Part shown: piece after piece, positions 52,556-62,070 of the stretch
How positions within the stretch are numbered: position 1 is the first letter of the stretch
Layout of the letters: every line of letters begins with the position of its first letter
Source of the DNA: Cutaneotrichosporon cavernicola
Lineage: Eukaryota > Basidiomycota > Tremellomycetes > Trichosporonales > Trichosporonaceae
Reading direction: 5' to 3'
DNA length: 64,000 nucleotides
Assembly: GCF_030864355.1 (NCBI RefSeq)
Contig: NC_083397.1
Span: 62,001 to 126,000, forward strand
Program-made: the position numbers and the translations under genes
The notes under the pieces: generated by a model
Seen by the model: only the letters and a program-made list of their open reading frames with translations
Told to the model about the DNA's origin: nothing
Database searches by the model: none

Positions 52556-54237
52556 TTACAACTTCTGGTCCTTGGGAAGGTCGCGCATCCTGAGAGTCAG
52601 CACAGTCTCTTGCACACACCCACAGTTGTCTCATGCCAAGGTCACCCATAATCTCCTCGGAGCCTCCACCAACTGCCTCGAACTTCTTGGAGGCGTGGGC
52701 ACGCTCAACGAACCGGCCCGTGCCGGTCTTGGTGAGGGCGCGGCCACCAAAGATCTGGACCGCGTCATCGATGACCTCGTTCATCCACTTGGTCGTCATC
52801 ATCTTTAGGAACGCCAGCTGACCGGCCAAGTGCTTTGCCTGCGTCTTGTAGTCCATGTGGGTCATCTGGAACGTCATGTTTTCTAGCCAGTTCTGCGCGG
52901 CTTCGGTCTTGCCGATCATGGCGGCGAGCTTGAGGCGAATGACGGGCTGCGAGAGTAGCGGCTTGCCAAAAACCTCGCGCTGCGCTGCCCACATAATGCA
53001 ATCTTGCGTGACGAGGCGGCACGTCGCGGCTGCGCCTGCAATGAGGCCCCATCGCTCCTTGTTGAAGTTGGATAGTACGATGAACAGCCCCTTGCCCTCC
53101 TCCCCAAGCAGCTGCTCAGGCTCGACGCGCACCTTGTCGAATGTGACGTACGCTGTTCCTGCAGAGGGCGAGTACATGGTTGGAATGAACTTTGTCTTGA
53201 CACCTTCGCCACGCGGGACAATAAACATTGAAATCGCGCCGTCGGGGCAGTCACCACCGTATGTCTTGGCCGCCACGGAGAAGTACTCGGCGTACATGCC
53301 ACCTGTGATCCACTTCTTGGTACCGTTCAGGATCCAGCTGCCGTCAGGCTGGCGGACAGCGCGACTCTTGATGCCCGAAACGTCAGAGCCCGCAAACGCT
53401 TCGGTGATGCACAGACATGCCATCTTCTCGCCTTCCAGCACCTCGCGGATGATTTGCGAGCGCAAAGGCTCCTTGCCAAAGTTCATGACGGGTGGGAGGC
53501 CGATCGCGATGCTCGCCATCGCACCAGTCGAGTAGCCCTTGGCGCGGATACGGCTAAGCTCCTGGACGACCACTAGCTCGCTGCAGAGTTAGCTGAATCC
53601 CCCACCAAAGGCTTACTGGAAGAAGTCAAAGTCCTCGCCCTTGACTCCACCCATGAGCGTCCGGCCGTGCAAGTGTTTGCCGGGACCAAGGCGCATGTGG
53701 TTGAGCTGCGACTCGGCCATGTCGCGCTTAGCCTGTACACTCGCTTCCTTGCCGCTGACCTCGTACGCCTGGGCCTCGGGGTACAGCTTGGTGTCAACGA
53801 ACACGCGCATGTCCTTGCGCAGGCGGTGGTGCGACTCGTTGTAATACGGGCTCTTGAACGCGGGGCTGAGCCAGTTGGACTCGCCGTAAGGGACTCGCGA
53901 GAGGTCGCCTGGCTCTGGACGGCGGATCTTAGGCTCCTCGCCCTCAATGCGCGCAATGATCATGCGATCGTTCTGCGGCTTGTTCAACACTTCCATGCCA
54001 TGCAATCCGAAGAAAGTGGTTGTCGCATCCTTGCCAGCAATATCCTCATCCAGTAACACCGACAGTCCGCCCGGGTGGAACTTGGCAAACTTGGAGAGGT
54101 CGTACACGAACGTGTCAATGATGACCCAAAGGTCGCCCTCCGAGTTGTGCTTCTGTCAGCTGTGTCGACGGGAGCGTGCTCACCTTGGCAACCTCGTCGC
54201 GGGTGACAGCACGCGTTGGTGAGGGAGGCATTGACAT
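52556..54237 (-). CDS. cytochrome b5-acyl-CoA dehydrogenase fusion
   Basis: An N-terminal cytochrome b5-like domain followed by a flavin acyl-CoA dehydrogenase. Four exons (54237-54184, 54152-53617, 53580-52624, 52589-52556; introns 31, 36, 34 nt) give 526 residues. The b5 domain shows SEGDLWVIIDTFVYDLSKF (core WVIIDTFVYDL), the haem ligand motif KFHPGG and the second His in FFGLHGMEVL. The dehydrogenase part shows TEAFAGSDVSG, KKWITGGMYAEYF, NFNKERWG, QIFGGRALT and VGGGSEEIMGDLG. Fungal proteins of this layout are thought to pass electrons from the flavin to the haem instead of, or besides, ETF. The tail DQKL only weakly resembles a PTS1. The gene converges on the dehydroshikimate dehydratase gene (76 bp between stops). 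Confidence 0.9.
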
Positions 54238-54835
54238 TGTGAGCAGCGATGGGTTGGTAGGGTTGACCAGATGGCCGGCAAACAGATGGGATAAGTAGTC
54301 AGTACGATCTTGGGAAGTGAGGTGAGGTGTATCGTGCGTGACTTGATTCGGCCAGAGAATGCCGACGTAACCGGCGCATGGCGGTGGACGCCGAAACCCG
54401 CTCATTACTGATTGCAGTTGTCCAGCCATGCTAGCCACACCCAACAGCACAGGTGACCACTGCAAGTCGTGGTTTCATAGTTCCCAACCGGCCAGAGCCG
54501 ATGCTACTGTACGCATAGCTCTCTGACGATGTAAAGCTCCACAAACTGGCCTGGCACGGTCAGAGTTGACCTGTTCTCACCGGTACTCCATTGCCGAACA
54601 CTGGAAACTGGTGCGGCCACGACTTCGGTACGCGAGCACAGACCTCTTGGCCGTGATTCTGAATGCTGGAAGGCTCAAGCAGACTCGTATACTGCGTGAG
54701 CAAATGCTTGAACATGTGGAAAGTGATACAGCAACAAGTTGTGGAGGAGAGAGGGCCATGAACAGGAAGTCACGTGATGAGACTCCCTGGTTGTATAAGT
54801 AGGCACCGGCCTGCACAACATTCGTAACAAACTCT
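54238..54835. other. intergenic between b5-dehydrogenase gene and tRNA-Met
   Basis: No coding sequence is supported. TTGTATAAGTAGGC ~45 bp before the tRNA may be its upstream TATA-like Pol III element. Confidence 0.4.
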
Positions 54836-54906
54836 GCCCCTATGGTGTAATGGTAACACGTGAGTCTCATAATCTCTAGCCCTCAGTTCGATTCTGAGTG
54901 GGGGCA
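54836..54906 (+). tRNA. tRNA-Met (CAT), elongator type, second copy
   Basis: All 71 nt are identical to the copy at 2001-2071 on the other strand. The fold is the same (CTCATAA anticodon loop, T31-T39 opposition). A GTTTTTGC run 6 nt after the 3' end is a Pol III terminator. The immediate 3' flank (CACTC...TTTTTGC) resembles that of the other copy, which suggests duplication. Confidence 0.9.
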
Positions 54907-56018
54907 CTCTGTTTTTGCTGTTGCTGGTTTTTGTGATTCTTGGAAGCCTGACCAGCATTCCAGGCGCGTGGTTTGGTGAATCTCGTGTTTTGACTAGCTT
55001 CGGCTATTGGAACATTACGGTTTGTCATCATGTCTCGGACGGGCGTCTTATTCCGATCGTTCCGAGCTACCAACGCCAAGCGTCGAGCTCTTGTCGCGCA
55101 GAGCACAAAGCGCATTCCGCTGATTGTCTAGAGGTCATGTGTCACAAGCCATCCCGCATCCCGTGACAACTGAATCTCCACGTCGCTTGTTATCGCTGCG
55201 CACAGACCCCCTTGACTCGGTAGGCTCCGGCCCACCGCAACAACGTTGATGGAGAGAGAATCAGATTCAACGATATGAGCCGGGGCCCAGGTACAGAGCC
55301 CTGCATTAGCGACAATGAAAAAGAGTTCATGTACAGGGGTGCAGACGTGCAGGGGTGCAGGGGTGCGCCGTGTCAGTGCGGAATTCAAGATCGCCTGCAC
55401 CCGCCAGCCGCCCAAGTTTCCCACCTCTAACCCGATGTCTCAGAACTCGGAGCGGGCACCCGATGGTCCGCCCGCTCAACGGTGGTGCCTATCACATGCT
55501 CGTCTGCATGTGTCAGTGGGAGTCGTCAGCTCGCCCCAAATTTGGGCTTGAGTCGATTGCGGTGCGGTGTAAGGCGAGAATGGCAGGCTCGGGAGATTAC
55601 GCGAGGTGACCCGACGTCATCCGAGGCACCTCTCACCATTGACCCTGTGTCAGACGCGCCTGGAACAAGGCGGACAACCCCCCAACCCTTTGGATCTAAC
55701 TGAATCTCAATTCACCGATGGCTTTTTGTCTTGCAAGCTCTGGAGTCATGCCCATCCACCCAAACACCCATACGCCCACAATCTCCCCATCGCACGTTCC
55801 ACGCAAATCTTTTGCAGTACCCCTCACAAAGCTCTCACGCCACACCAAGGCAAGGGGTTGCTGCACCTGGAACATTGGACCCGGAGGAGCGATCCTCGCC
55901 GTGACGCGCTGGACATCGGGAAATATTCCTGATGCAGAGACTTATCTACCAGCTGACTGACTCACTCACCCAACATCATCACATCACCACAGTAACAACC
56001 ACCACATCCACAACTACC
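54907..56018. other. 1.1-kb intergenic region
   Basis: No supported gene. GTGCAGGGGTGCAGGGGTGC near 55330-55370 is a 10-bp tandem repeat (about 3.5 copies with one gap). CATCACAT/CCACATCCACAACTACC words precede the ATG at 56019. Confidence 0.4.
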
Positions 56019-56717
56019 ATGGCTACCATACAACAAGTGAGCATCCTCAGCCTTCCTCGCTGACATCAGCCCAACAACATCATGTTCGAACAAGTCTCGA
56101 TCACCCTGAACAGCGAGACCATCGTCCAGAAGGCCGAGGTGACCGACGAGGTTGCCGCCGACTTGACCATTCTCGACGACGAATGTTACGACTGCCTCAA
56201 CTGCGACTACGAGAGCTTTGACCAGTGGAGCGAACGCCTCAGCGTCCCCGGCACTCCCATGCTCTCCCACTCCCCAGCTGCCACCCCTGCCGAGCAACCC
56301 TCCACCCCACTCTTCGCGCCTACCAACCCCTCGCTCAAGTCGGAACATCTTAGCCTTGGCGAGCGCCTCATCTCGGCATGCTCATACGGCCTGCAGGCCC
56401 TCGGCACTACAGCCCTCCACGCCATCCTCCCCTCAGACGAGGATGACCACCACCTTGTTCTCTCCCCCCGCCTCTCCCCAACCGACAAGACCAAGTCGGA
56501 CGCACACAACTCGTCTCCCTCCCCCTCCCCTGTCATCCTCCTCGAACCAGCACGTCCTGGCGCCCACGTCCGTTTCCTCGTTAGACCCCCGCGCCCCAAC
56601 AAGACGCTTCCTCTCTCGTCGATTGCCGCTTTCGGGAGTAGCATGTTCAGCGTCGAGGAGGAGGAGAGCAGCGACGAGGAGTTTGAGATGTTCGAAGAAG
56701 GCGCTGAGACCATCTAG
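56019..56717 (+). CDS. hypothetical acidic protein
   Basis: A tiny first exon (56019-56036, MATIQQ) joins to 56070-56717 across a 33-nt intron (CTGACATCAG end) to give 221 residues. No domain is recognised. The first part holds a Cys-rich acidic helix-like stretch (TILDDECYDCLNCDYESFDQW). It continues with Ser/Pro-rich segments, GERLISACSYGLQALGTTAL, a RFLVRPPRPNKTLPLSS segment and a strongly acidic end (EEEESSDEEFEMFEEG). The splice and codon bias support coding. Confidence 0.58.
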
Positions 56718-57131
56718 AACGTCTGGAGCATTGGAAGAGTAGCCTAGTAGCCTAATGGAGAGAGCAGAGGGGCGCACTGTAGCATTTGTGTATTAGGCTT
56801 TGGTACTGCATTATACAGCATGAACTGCACATATAGTCTTGGCCACCCAAAGTGGAGCAGTGAGCAGAGTACGTGATGACATGCTGCTGGCACGACGTCG
56901 ATCGAGGAATGCCCAAAGTCTTGGGGTTGGGGAGTTTGCACCAACTCTCGATCACCCCCACAAGTGTGGGGAACATTTCATCACAAACCCTACGTGTCTC
57001 GAATCGTCATCTACATCGTACGGTGCTCCACCTGATATAGGCTCTGGTGGCGACGTGGAACGCAAGGAAACCCGCAATCCAGACTCCCCACCTCGGAGTC
57101 ACATGCCACGCGTTGCGTGACAAAAACCATC
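56718..57131. other. intergenic before the tRNA-Leu
   Basis: AT-richer DNA with no coding frame of note. Confidence 0.4.
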
Positions 57132-57242
57132 GCAGGAATGCTCGAGTGGTTAAAGAGGTCAGAGTCAAGCTAAATAGCTTGTTCCGGACGGAACACAACT
57201 CCTGATGCGGTCGCTTCCTGGGTTCGAATCCCAGTTCCTGCA
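57132..57242 (+). tRNA. tRNA-Leu (CAA) with 30-nt intron
   Basis: Acceptor GCAGGAA/TTCCTGC, A73, D arm CTC...GAG, anticodon stem TCAGA/CCTGA (one A-C opposition), and a GTCAAG loop with anticodon CAA. The intron follows G37 and contains AGCTTG, which can pair with the anticodon, as in yeast tRNA-Leu(CAA). A class II variable arm (GCG-GT-CGC) and the T arm CTGGG-TTCGAAT-CCCAG follow. Confidence 0.87.
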
Positions 57243-57482
57243 ACAACAAATTCTTTTGCGGGTCCTGCAGTCGAGGTCCGTGCGTGGTGGGGACGATTGG
57301 CTGGCTCTGTTCGCCGATCGCCACCAGAAATCCAGGATGCTGGTGCCAGAGTACACACAGTCTGTGCACGCCTCCACTTGTTGCTCCAAGAAACCACCCA
57401 ACTCGTCTCGTCGACTACATCAACAAATCGCACTGACGAATCCTTCTGATATCTACACAGCTGAGATCCACCATGCAGCGAA

Positions 57483-57587
57483 GGGCGTGTAGCTCAGTTG
57501 GTAGAGCGTTCCATTCGCATTAGGATTTCTTATAGTCCTGATTATTGTGCATTGGAAAGGTCTTTGGTTCGATTCCTAACTCGTCCA
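57483..57587 (+). tRNA. tRNA-Ala (CGC) with 32-nt intron
   Basis: Acceptor GGGCGTG/CTCGTCC, A73, D arm GCTC/GAGC, anticodon stem TTCCA/TGGAA, and a loop start TTCGCA with anticodon CGC. The T arm is TTTGG-TTCGATT-CCTAA with a T-T opposition. Everything outside the anticodon arm and intron matches the tRNA-Ala(AGC) gene at 61979-62070, including the odd T-stem, so the two are recent paralogues. Confidence 0.82.
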
Positions 57588-57932
57588 GCCTTCATTAATC
57601 TTTTTCTAATCAGGCATGCTGCGGAAGCGCTGGCGCGCGAAACTGCGGAAGAAGACACACGAACGAGTCTGTGTAGATCATCTAACCACGGACGGCCAGC
57701 TCCAACAGCTGCGTACAGATCGCGTGTGGTTTCGGAGGTTTTCAATGCTGCGACTCCGGTCCAGACGGTACGCACACAGTTGCGACATGGGAAGTTCTCT
57801 TCACCCTGCGTGTGACACTATAGATTCCTCTCGTCCACAGCATCACGGTTTGACCAACCACTCGATACGATGTCATCTTCTGACGATACGGCAGGCGCCA
57901 CCTACGCAATGTCCCTCAGGGCCCATACCAAA
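57588..57932. other. intergenic
   Basis: TTTTTCT right after the tRNA-Ala is its likely terminator. No gene is seen. Confidence 0.45.
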
Positions 57933-58867
57933 CTAGTACCGTTCAAGCACGAGTCTAGTCTTGAGGACGTCGTGGGTGAGAAGCCAGCCCGCAGCTTTCA
58001 TTTGAGAAAGCGCCTTGTCCCGGAGCGACGTGGCCTGTGCCTCGGTGTCGGCGCCAAACGACAGCTCGACAATCGTCTCATGCCCGTTTCCTTCAGCATT
58101 GATGATCGGCAGGACCTCGAGCTTGACCAGCGTGTTGGCCCAATTCCCCTTCCACACATTGGACATGACTGGCCCGTGCTGGCGAGTCGTGGCCATGATC
58201 TTGTCTCCCCAGTGGTTCTTGCCCCAGTTGTGCAGCTTGTTAGGCATGTACTTGAGCAGCATGTGGCGGCCCGTGTCATCGTCGGGCAGACTCGTGCCGT
58301 GATGGCCCGTGGCCGGCCACTCCTTCTTGAGCGTAAAGGACAGAGTCTAGCGTCAGTGACGGTGGTCGCACGACCGTCCATGACGCCTCCACCCACCTTC
58401 TTCGAGTACGTCCAGTCAACCTCGGCGTTATAGTTGATCGAGCTCTTGTCAAAGCCCTCATCGCGAGCGAGCTTGAGCGTGGCCTCAAGTCCCTCCGGAC
58501 CGACAGTGTACCGCTTCTTGTACGTCGCCTCAAAGTCCTTGCCGCCCTTGTGACGCAGACGAATCGCCCACCCCGCCTTGTTCAAGTCGTGCGCCTCCGT
58601 GTCGTAGTAGCTGTACGCCCGCGTATCCGGTACATCCTTGAGACTAAAAGCGTGGAGGAGCTCATGCGTCGGACGTCCGCCCTTGAGGGCGCCCTTGGGG
58701 TCCAGGCCGAGCTTGAGCTCCCACCCGTGGTTTGCGACAGCGGGTTTCTTGAGGTCGGACACGCCAGACGAGATGGCGAGCACCCCAGTCAGAGCCTTGA
58801 AGAGGCCGTATGGGCTGGGGAGGGCGTCGACGACGGCCGAGACACTGTCAAAGATCACAGGCGGCAT
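57933..58867 (-). CDS. CYTH-like phosphatase-fold protein
   Basis: Two exons (58867-58397, 58346-57933; intron 50 nt) give 294 residues. The central part resembles the CYTH/triphosphate tunnel fold: WELKLGLD, then AHDLNKAGWAIRLRHKGGKD (core GWAIRLRHKG) and FEATYKKRY, strand patterns with conserved basic residues. ETIVELSFGADTEAQ further on matches the second acidic strand. The classical ExExK start is reduced to W-E-L-K, so either a divergent tunnel enzyme (tripolyphosphatase or thiamine triphosphatase-like) or a non-catalytic relative is possible. An N-terminal hydrophobic stretch (YGLFKALTGVLAISSG) may associate with membranes. Confidence 0.62.
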
Positions 58868-59475
58868 AGTGGATGAAGAGGAGGGAGAGATGATGTGCGA
58901 ATGAGCTTTTTCAATCAGTCGGCTCGGCCGTTGGCCATCCGAAGTCAGCCTCCGCCCTCTGATCGGGGTATGACATTCCTCATCCGACGGTCCGACAGAC
59001 TAGCGATGTCATTGGCTTGGCGCAATCTGCTCGGGGAGATTGAACCCTCTAACAGCTATCATTGGACTTGGCCGGAGTGCATTGCGTGTTCGTGTAGGCT
59101 GCTTCTACAGACTCTGTTTGAGATTCAAAGATCCCATGTGCATCAGAGTAAAGTCAATGTGAGTACGGGTGTGAGTGATAGAGTTGTTTCGTGGCGCATG
59201 CGTGCCTCTTTTTTCATCATTCAGGATAGCCAGAGATCGGGACTCTGGTATACCTGCTTGAGTGATCGACGTCACCACCCCTTCCTCCCCGGGGCTTGAT
59301 CTTTGGGCTCGTCAACTCATGACCAACTACGACAACGACCATTTGTGCAGCATTGGTAACAAAGGTTATGGAACAAACATTCATCTCTCGCCTAACTGCC
59401 TATCATCTTACCGCCAACTAGAAATCCTCATCCAGGACACTGGGAGAGACAGACTCGGACAGACTCCTCAATCCC
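58868..59475. other. 0.6-kb intergenic region
   Basis: This lies between two leftward genes. No coding signal. AACAAAGGTTATGG-type AT-rich DNA near 59380. Confidence 0.4.
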
Positions 59476-60265
59476 TCAATCGTCCTTCTCCTCCTTGTCC
59501 TCCTCACGATCCGCCTCATTCTTGGTCTCGTCAAATGCGATACACATGCACGCAATGAGCGCGAGGTCGACTCCAGGGGCGACCGTAACAAAGTACTGCC
59601 ATCAACCCAGTCCTTGCTAAACTCACCGTCTGCTGGTCGGCAGCGACTTCATTGACGTTGATCATGTCGCGCGAGATGTGGGCAAGCGCATTACCCTTCT
59701 GGTCCTTGACGTTGGCGCTTCCACCCCAGAAGTCGCCGCTGAGCGAGATCTGACTCTCCTTGCCGTCCTGGTAAAAGTCGGCAACAAGCTTTGAACCGAC
59801 TGCATTAGCTTTTCCAGGTGCGACTCACGGCTCCACTTCTTCTTGATGACGAGAATGTCCGAACCCTTGGCGTCCTCGACCACAAAGGCCTGACCCATGC
59901 TCATCTTCTTGTCGGCCATGTTGTAGAGCATGGTTCCCTCGGCATCGTAGATCTCTGCTGGTCAGCAATGTGGGGTTGGTGGACGCAGACATACTCTTGC
60001 GGTCGTGGAAGGAGAACATCTTGCCGCTGCAGGTCATGAGCGTTTTCTGGATCACAGCGTCGAGGATGCTAAAGTCGTCCTGGTATCAGCTGACAATGTG
60101 ATGATAGCTGAGCCGGAGAGAACTAACACCCGAGATCGAGAGAAGGCTCTCCTTCATCGCGAGCGTCGTCTCGCTCGAGCGCATCATGTGCGGGTAGCGG
60201 CCGACAGGAGGCGAGACAGGCTTGAGCGAGCCGGAACGAGCGAAGATGGCGTCGAGGATACCCAT
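59476..60265 (-). CDS. LURP-one-related (tubby-fold) protein
   Basis: Five exons (60265-60128, 60079-59995, 59954-59829, 59799-59627, 59595-59476; introns 48, 40, 29, 31 nt) give 213 residues. Landmarks are TLAMKESLLSISGDDFSILD, KMFSFHDRKKIYDAEGTMLY (core FHDRK.IYDAEG), ILVIKKKWS and YFVTVAPGVDLALIACMCI near the end. These are the blocks of the LURP-one-related/DUF567 family, a 12-stranded tubby-like barrel with a central helix. The function in fungi is unknown; membrane tethering is known for tubby relatives. The 29-nt intron is the shortest I find in this window. A TATA-like word lies at 60366-60372. Confidence 0.82.
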
Positions 60266-60365
60266 GATGCTGTTTTGATATTGATGGAGAGAGGTGAGGC
60301 TTGGTGCTAAGGGTATGTATCGGTAACTGTGGTCTCTGCGAGCTCTCATGTCCACTACGTGCTGG

Positions 60366-60372
60366 GTTTAAA
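60366..60372 (-). promoter_or_regulatory. TATA-like element of the LURP-one-like gene
   Basis: On the minus strand TATTTAA lies ~100 bp upstream of the ATG at 60265, inside GGGCTATTTAAACCC. Confidence 0.4.
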
Positions 60373-60807
60373 TAGCCCGCAAGGTGTTCAATACCCAAGA
60401 CGATGACGGCTGTGAACGCACGTTCTGCCGCAAGCATGAGAAATCTGGGGGACGTGGTGGTGTAAGGAGTGGAGAGTGGGAAGTGGGAAGAAGCAAAACG
60501 ACAACCTTGCCTGGGACGTCACCTTCCTTCACATGCTGCCACACGTCCTCTTCCCTCCTTGGGCTTCACCGCCCCATGTCTTCGCACGACCACTCAGAAA
60601 GCACGACCACATAGAAACAGGCCAAAGTCGCAAAGCAGCTTGTTGTAAAACGCTGCAGTACGTCGAGATCTAAAAACCGGGCACTCCCCAACGTTACAGA
60701 AGTAACAGATGGGGCAACTTGGGCACTACCACATCGGCCAGATCGGATCTCCACCGCACACTCTCACGCCCGACTTTCCAAAAGAGTTGTGAGTAAGCAT
60801 CTCACTC
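60373..60807. other. intergenic
   Basis: No coding signal. GGAGTGGAGAGTGGGAAGTGGGAAG-type purine-rich DNA lies near 60465-60490. Confidence 0.4.
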
Positions 60808-60887
60808 AGCGTTTGGTGGGGTTCGAACCCACGAAAGCCTGATCTCCAGTAAAAGTCAGGATGCTTAAACCACTTGCATACAAACGC
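60808..60887 (-). tRNA. tRNA-like gene, possibly tRNA-Lys (TTT) with 6-nt insertion
   Basis: The reverse complement has a perfect acceptor stem (GCGTTTG/CAAACGC), D stem TGC/GCA, anticodon stem CCTGA/TCAGG, 5-nt variable loop and T arm GTGGG-TTCGAAC-CCCAC. The anticodon loop is 13 nt and starts CTTTTA. Six extra bases (CTGGAG) after position 37 could be a minimal intron, leaving loop CTTTTAA with anticodon TTT (Lys). The discriminator would be T, unusual for Lys. Either a real but odd tRNA or a decaying copy. Confidence 0.55.
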
Positions 60888-61126
60888 AGAAGCAAACAGG
60901 TCGGAACTTGTCGGCAGCGACAACAAAACTGATGGTGAGAAAAGGCCGTCTGGTGGTCTCAACCCAAAACATCGACCAGGCCAGCTTTACCGCCGTCACA
61001 TCTCATAGTATGTATGCAGTTTGGGTGCCTTGCTTGTGCAGCAGTAAAAACACGGGACAATGCAACTTCGATTCAATTTCAAACGTCTCTCAATGTCTTC
61101 GCGAAAGTGCCCATACGAAGAAAGAA

Positions 61127-61516
61127 CTACAACATACGACACAGCACCTCCAGCACCCGCCACTTGAGCGTCCGCACCATATCTTCAGAGCTCAAACCCA
61201 CCCGTTCTTCAGGTGACATCTGGAGCGGATACGTGTCCAGGAGATCCTGGCTGCGTCCGTCACCTGTCCCTGCCATGGCAATCAGTTTAGTGCCCAAACG
61301 CGCTGCAAGAAGAGGGTATACGACACCCTCGGGGCGTAATATCTCGGCGCGTGTCAGCAGGTCCAGGTGTGGCCCCAGTACGACTTCAAGGAAGAAGGCA
61401 CTCAACATGGGCGGGTGGTCTGGAGACGGGTCAAAGAGTATGTCCCGGAAGGCTAGCATGGCTGGCGTGTCGGAGTTCAGTGCAGCGTTCAGGATAGAGT
61501 CATACAGGCCGCGCAT
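61127..61516 (-). CDS. hypothetical small helical protein
   Basis: A single-exon frame of 129 residues with ATG at 61516. It is Leu/Pro-rich with likely helices (MRGLYDSILNAALNS, AFRDILFDPSP, FFLEVVLGPHLDLL) and a conserved-looking end (MVRTLKWRVLEVLCRML). No family recognised. Codon use matches neighbouring genes. The frame is open further upstream but has no earlier convincing ATG. Confidence 0.5.
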   Translation of the reverse strand: MRGLYDSILNAALNSDTPAMLAFRDILFDPSPDHPPMLSAFFLEVVLGPHLDLLTRAEILRPEGVVYPLLAARLGTKLIAMAGTGDGRSQDLLDTYPLQMSPEERVGLSSEDMVRTLKWRVLEVLCRML

Positions 61517-61978
61517 GGCCACAGCGGTAGGAGATGAACGACAGCGGCAGATGTGGAGGGAGAGGATGGTAGAGTGGTAGAGTGGCGTTGGCGGGAAGGA
61601 GCGTCGAGGAAGGGCTACAAGCTGACAGTCGGAGGGATCGGTGGGAGGCGCAGTTGTTGGGTGGCCGCTGTCGCACGTTTCCTCGATTCTTATAGGGATC
61701 TGCACCAAGCCTGATGGTGCATCGGACGTTGTTGAACGACCATTATGGCCTGCATCAGTTGCCAAGGTTAAAGCCGTGGACAATGACCGTGATGGAGGAG
61801 CAACCCAACTACGTGTGATCGTCACGACAATCGCCGCAGACAGCAGACGGAAGTGTGCAGATACTGATTGTGATGAGCGCAACCCTAGGCTGCGCCGTAC
61901 TATTGTCCATCATCAAGGCAAACAACACCATTCAATTTGCCACAAGACCGAGGGGTAGTAGCAAAAGAGAAGCTTTAA
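61517..61978. other. intergenic
   Basis: No gene is supported. CTTTTGC on the minus strand just beyond the tRNA-Ala 3' end (about 61960-61970) is its likely terminator. Confidence 0.4.
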
Positions 61979-62070
61979 TGGACGAGTTAGGAATCGAACC
62001 AAAGACCTTGTCAAGATCTCAGCCACGTGGACATGCTAATGACACGCTCTACCAACTGAGCTACACGCCC
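61979..62070 (-). tRNA. tRNA-Ala (AGC) with 19-nt intron
   Basis: The reverse complement has acceptor GGGCGTG/CTCGTCC, A73, anticodon stem TGTCA/TGACA and loop start TTAGCA with anticodon AGC. The intron is 19 nt after position 37. The T arm has the same T-T opposition as the tRNA-Ala(CGC) gene. AGC (read as inosine) is the major eukaryotic Ala anticodon. Confidence 0.87.
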
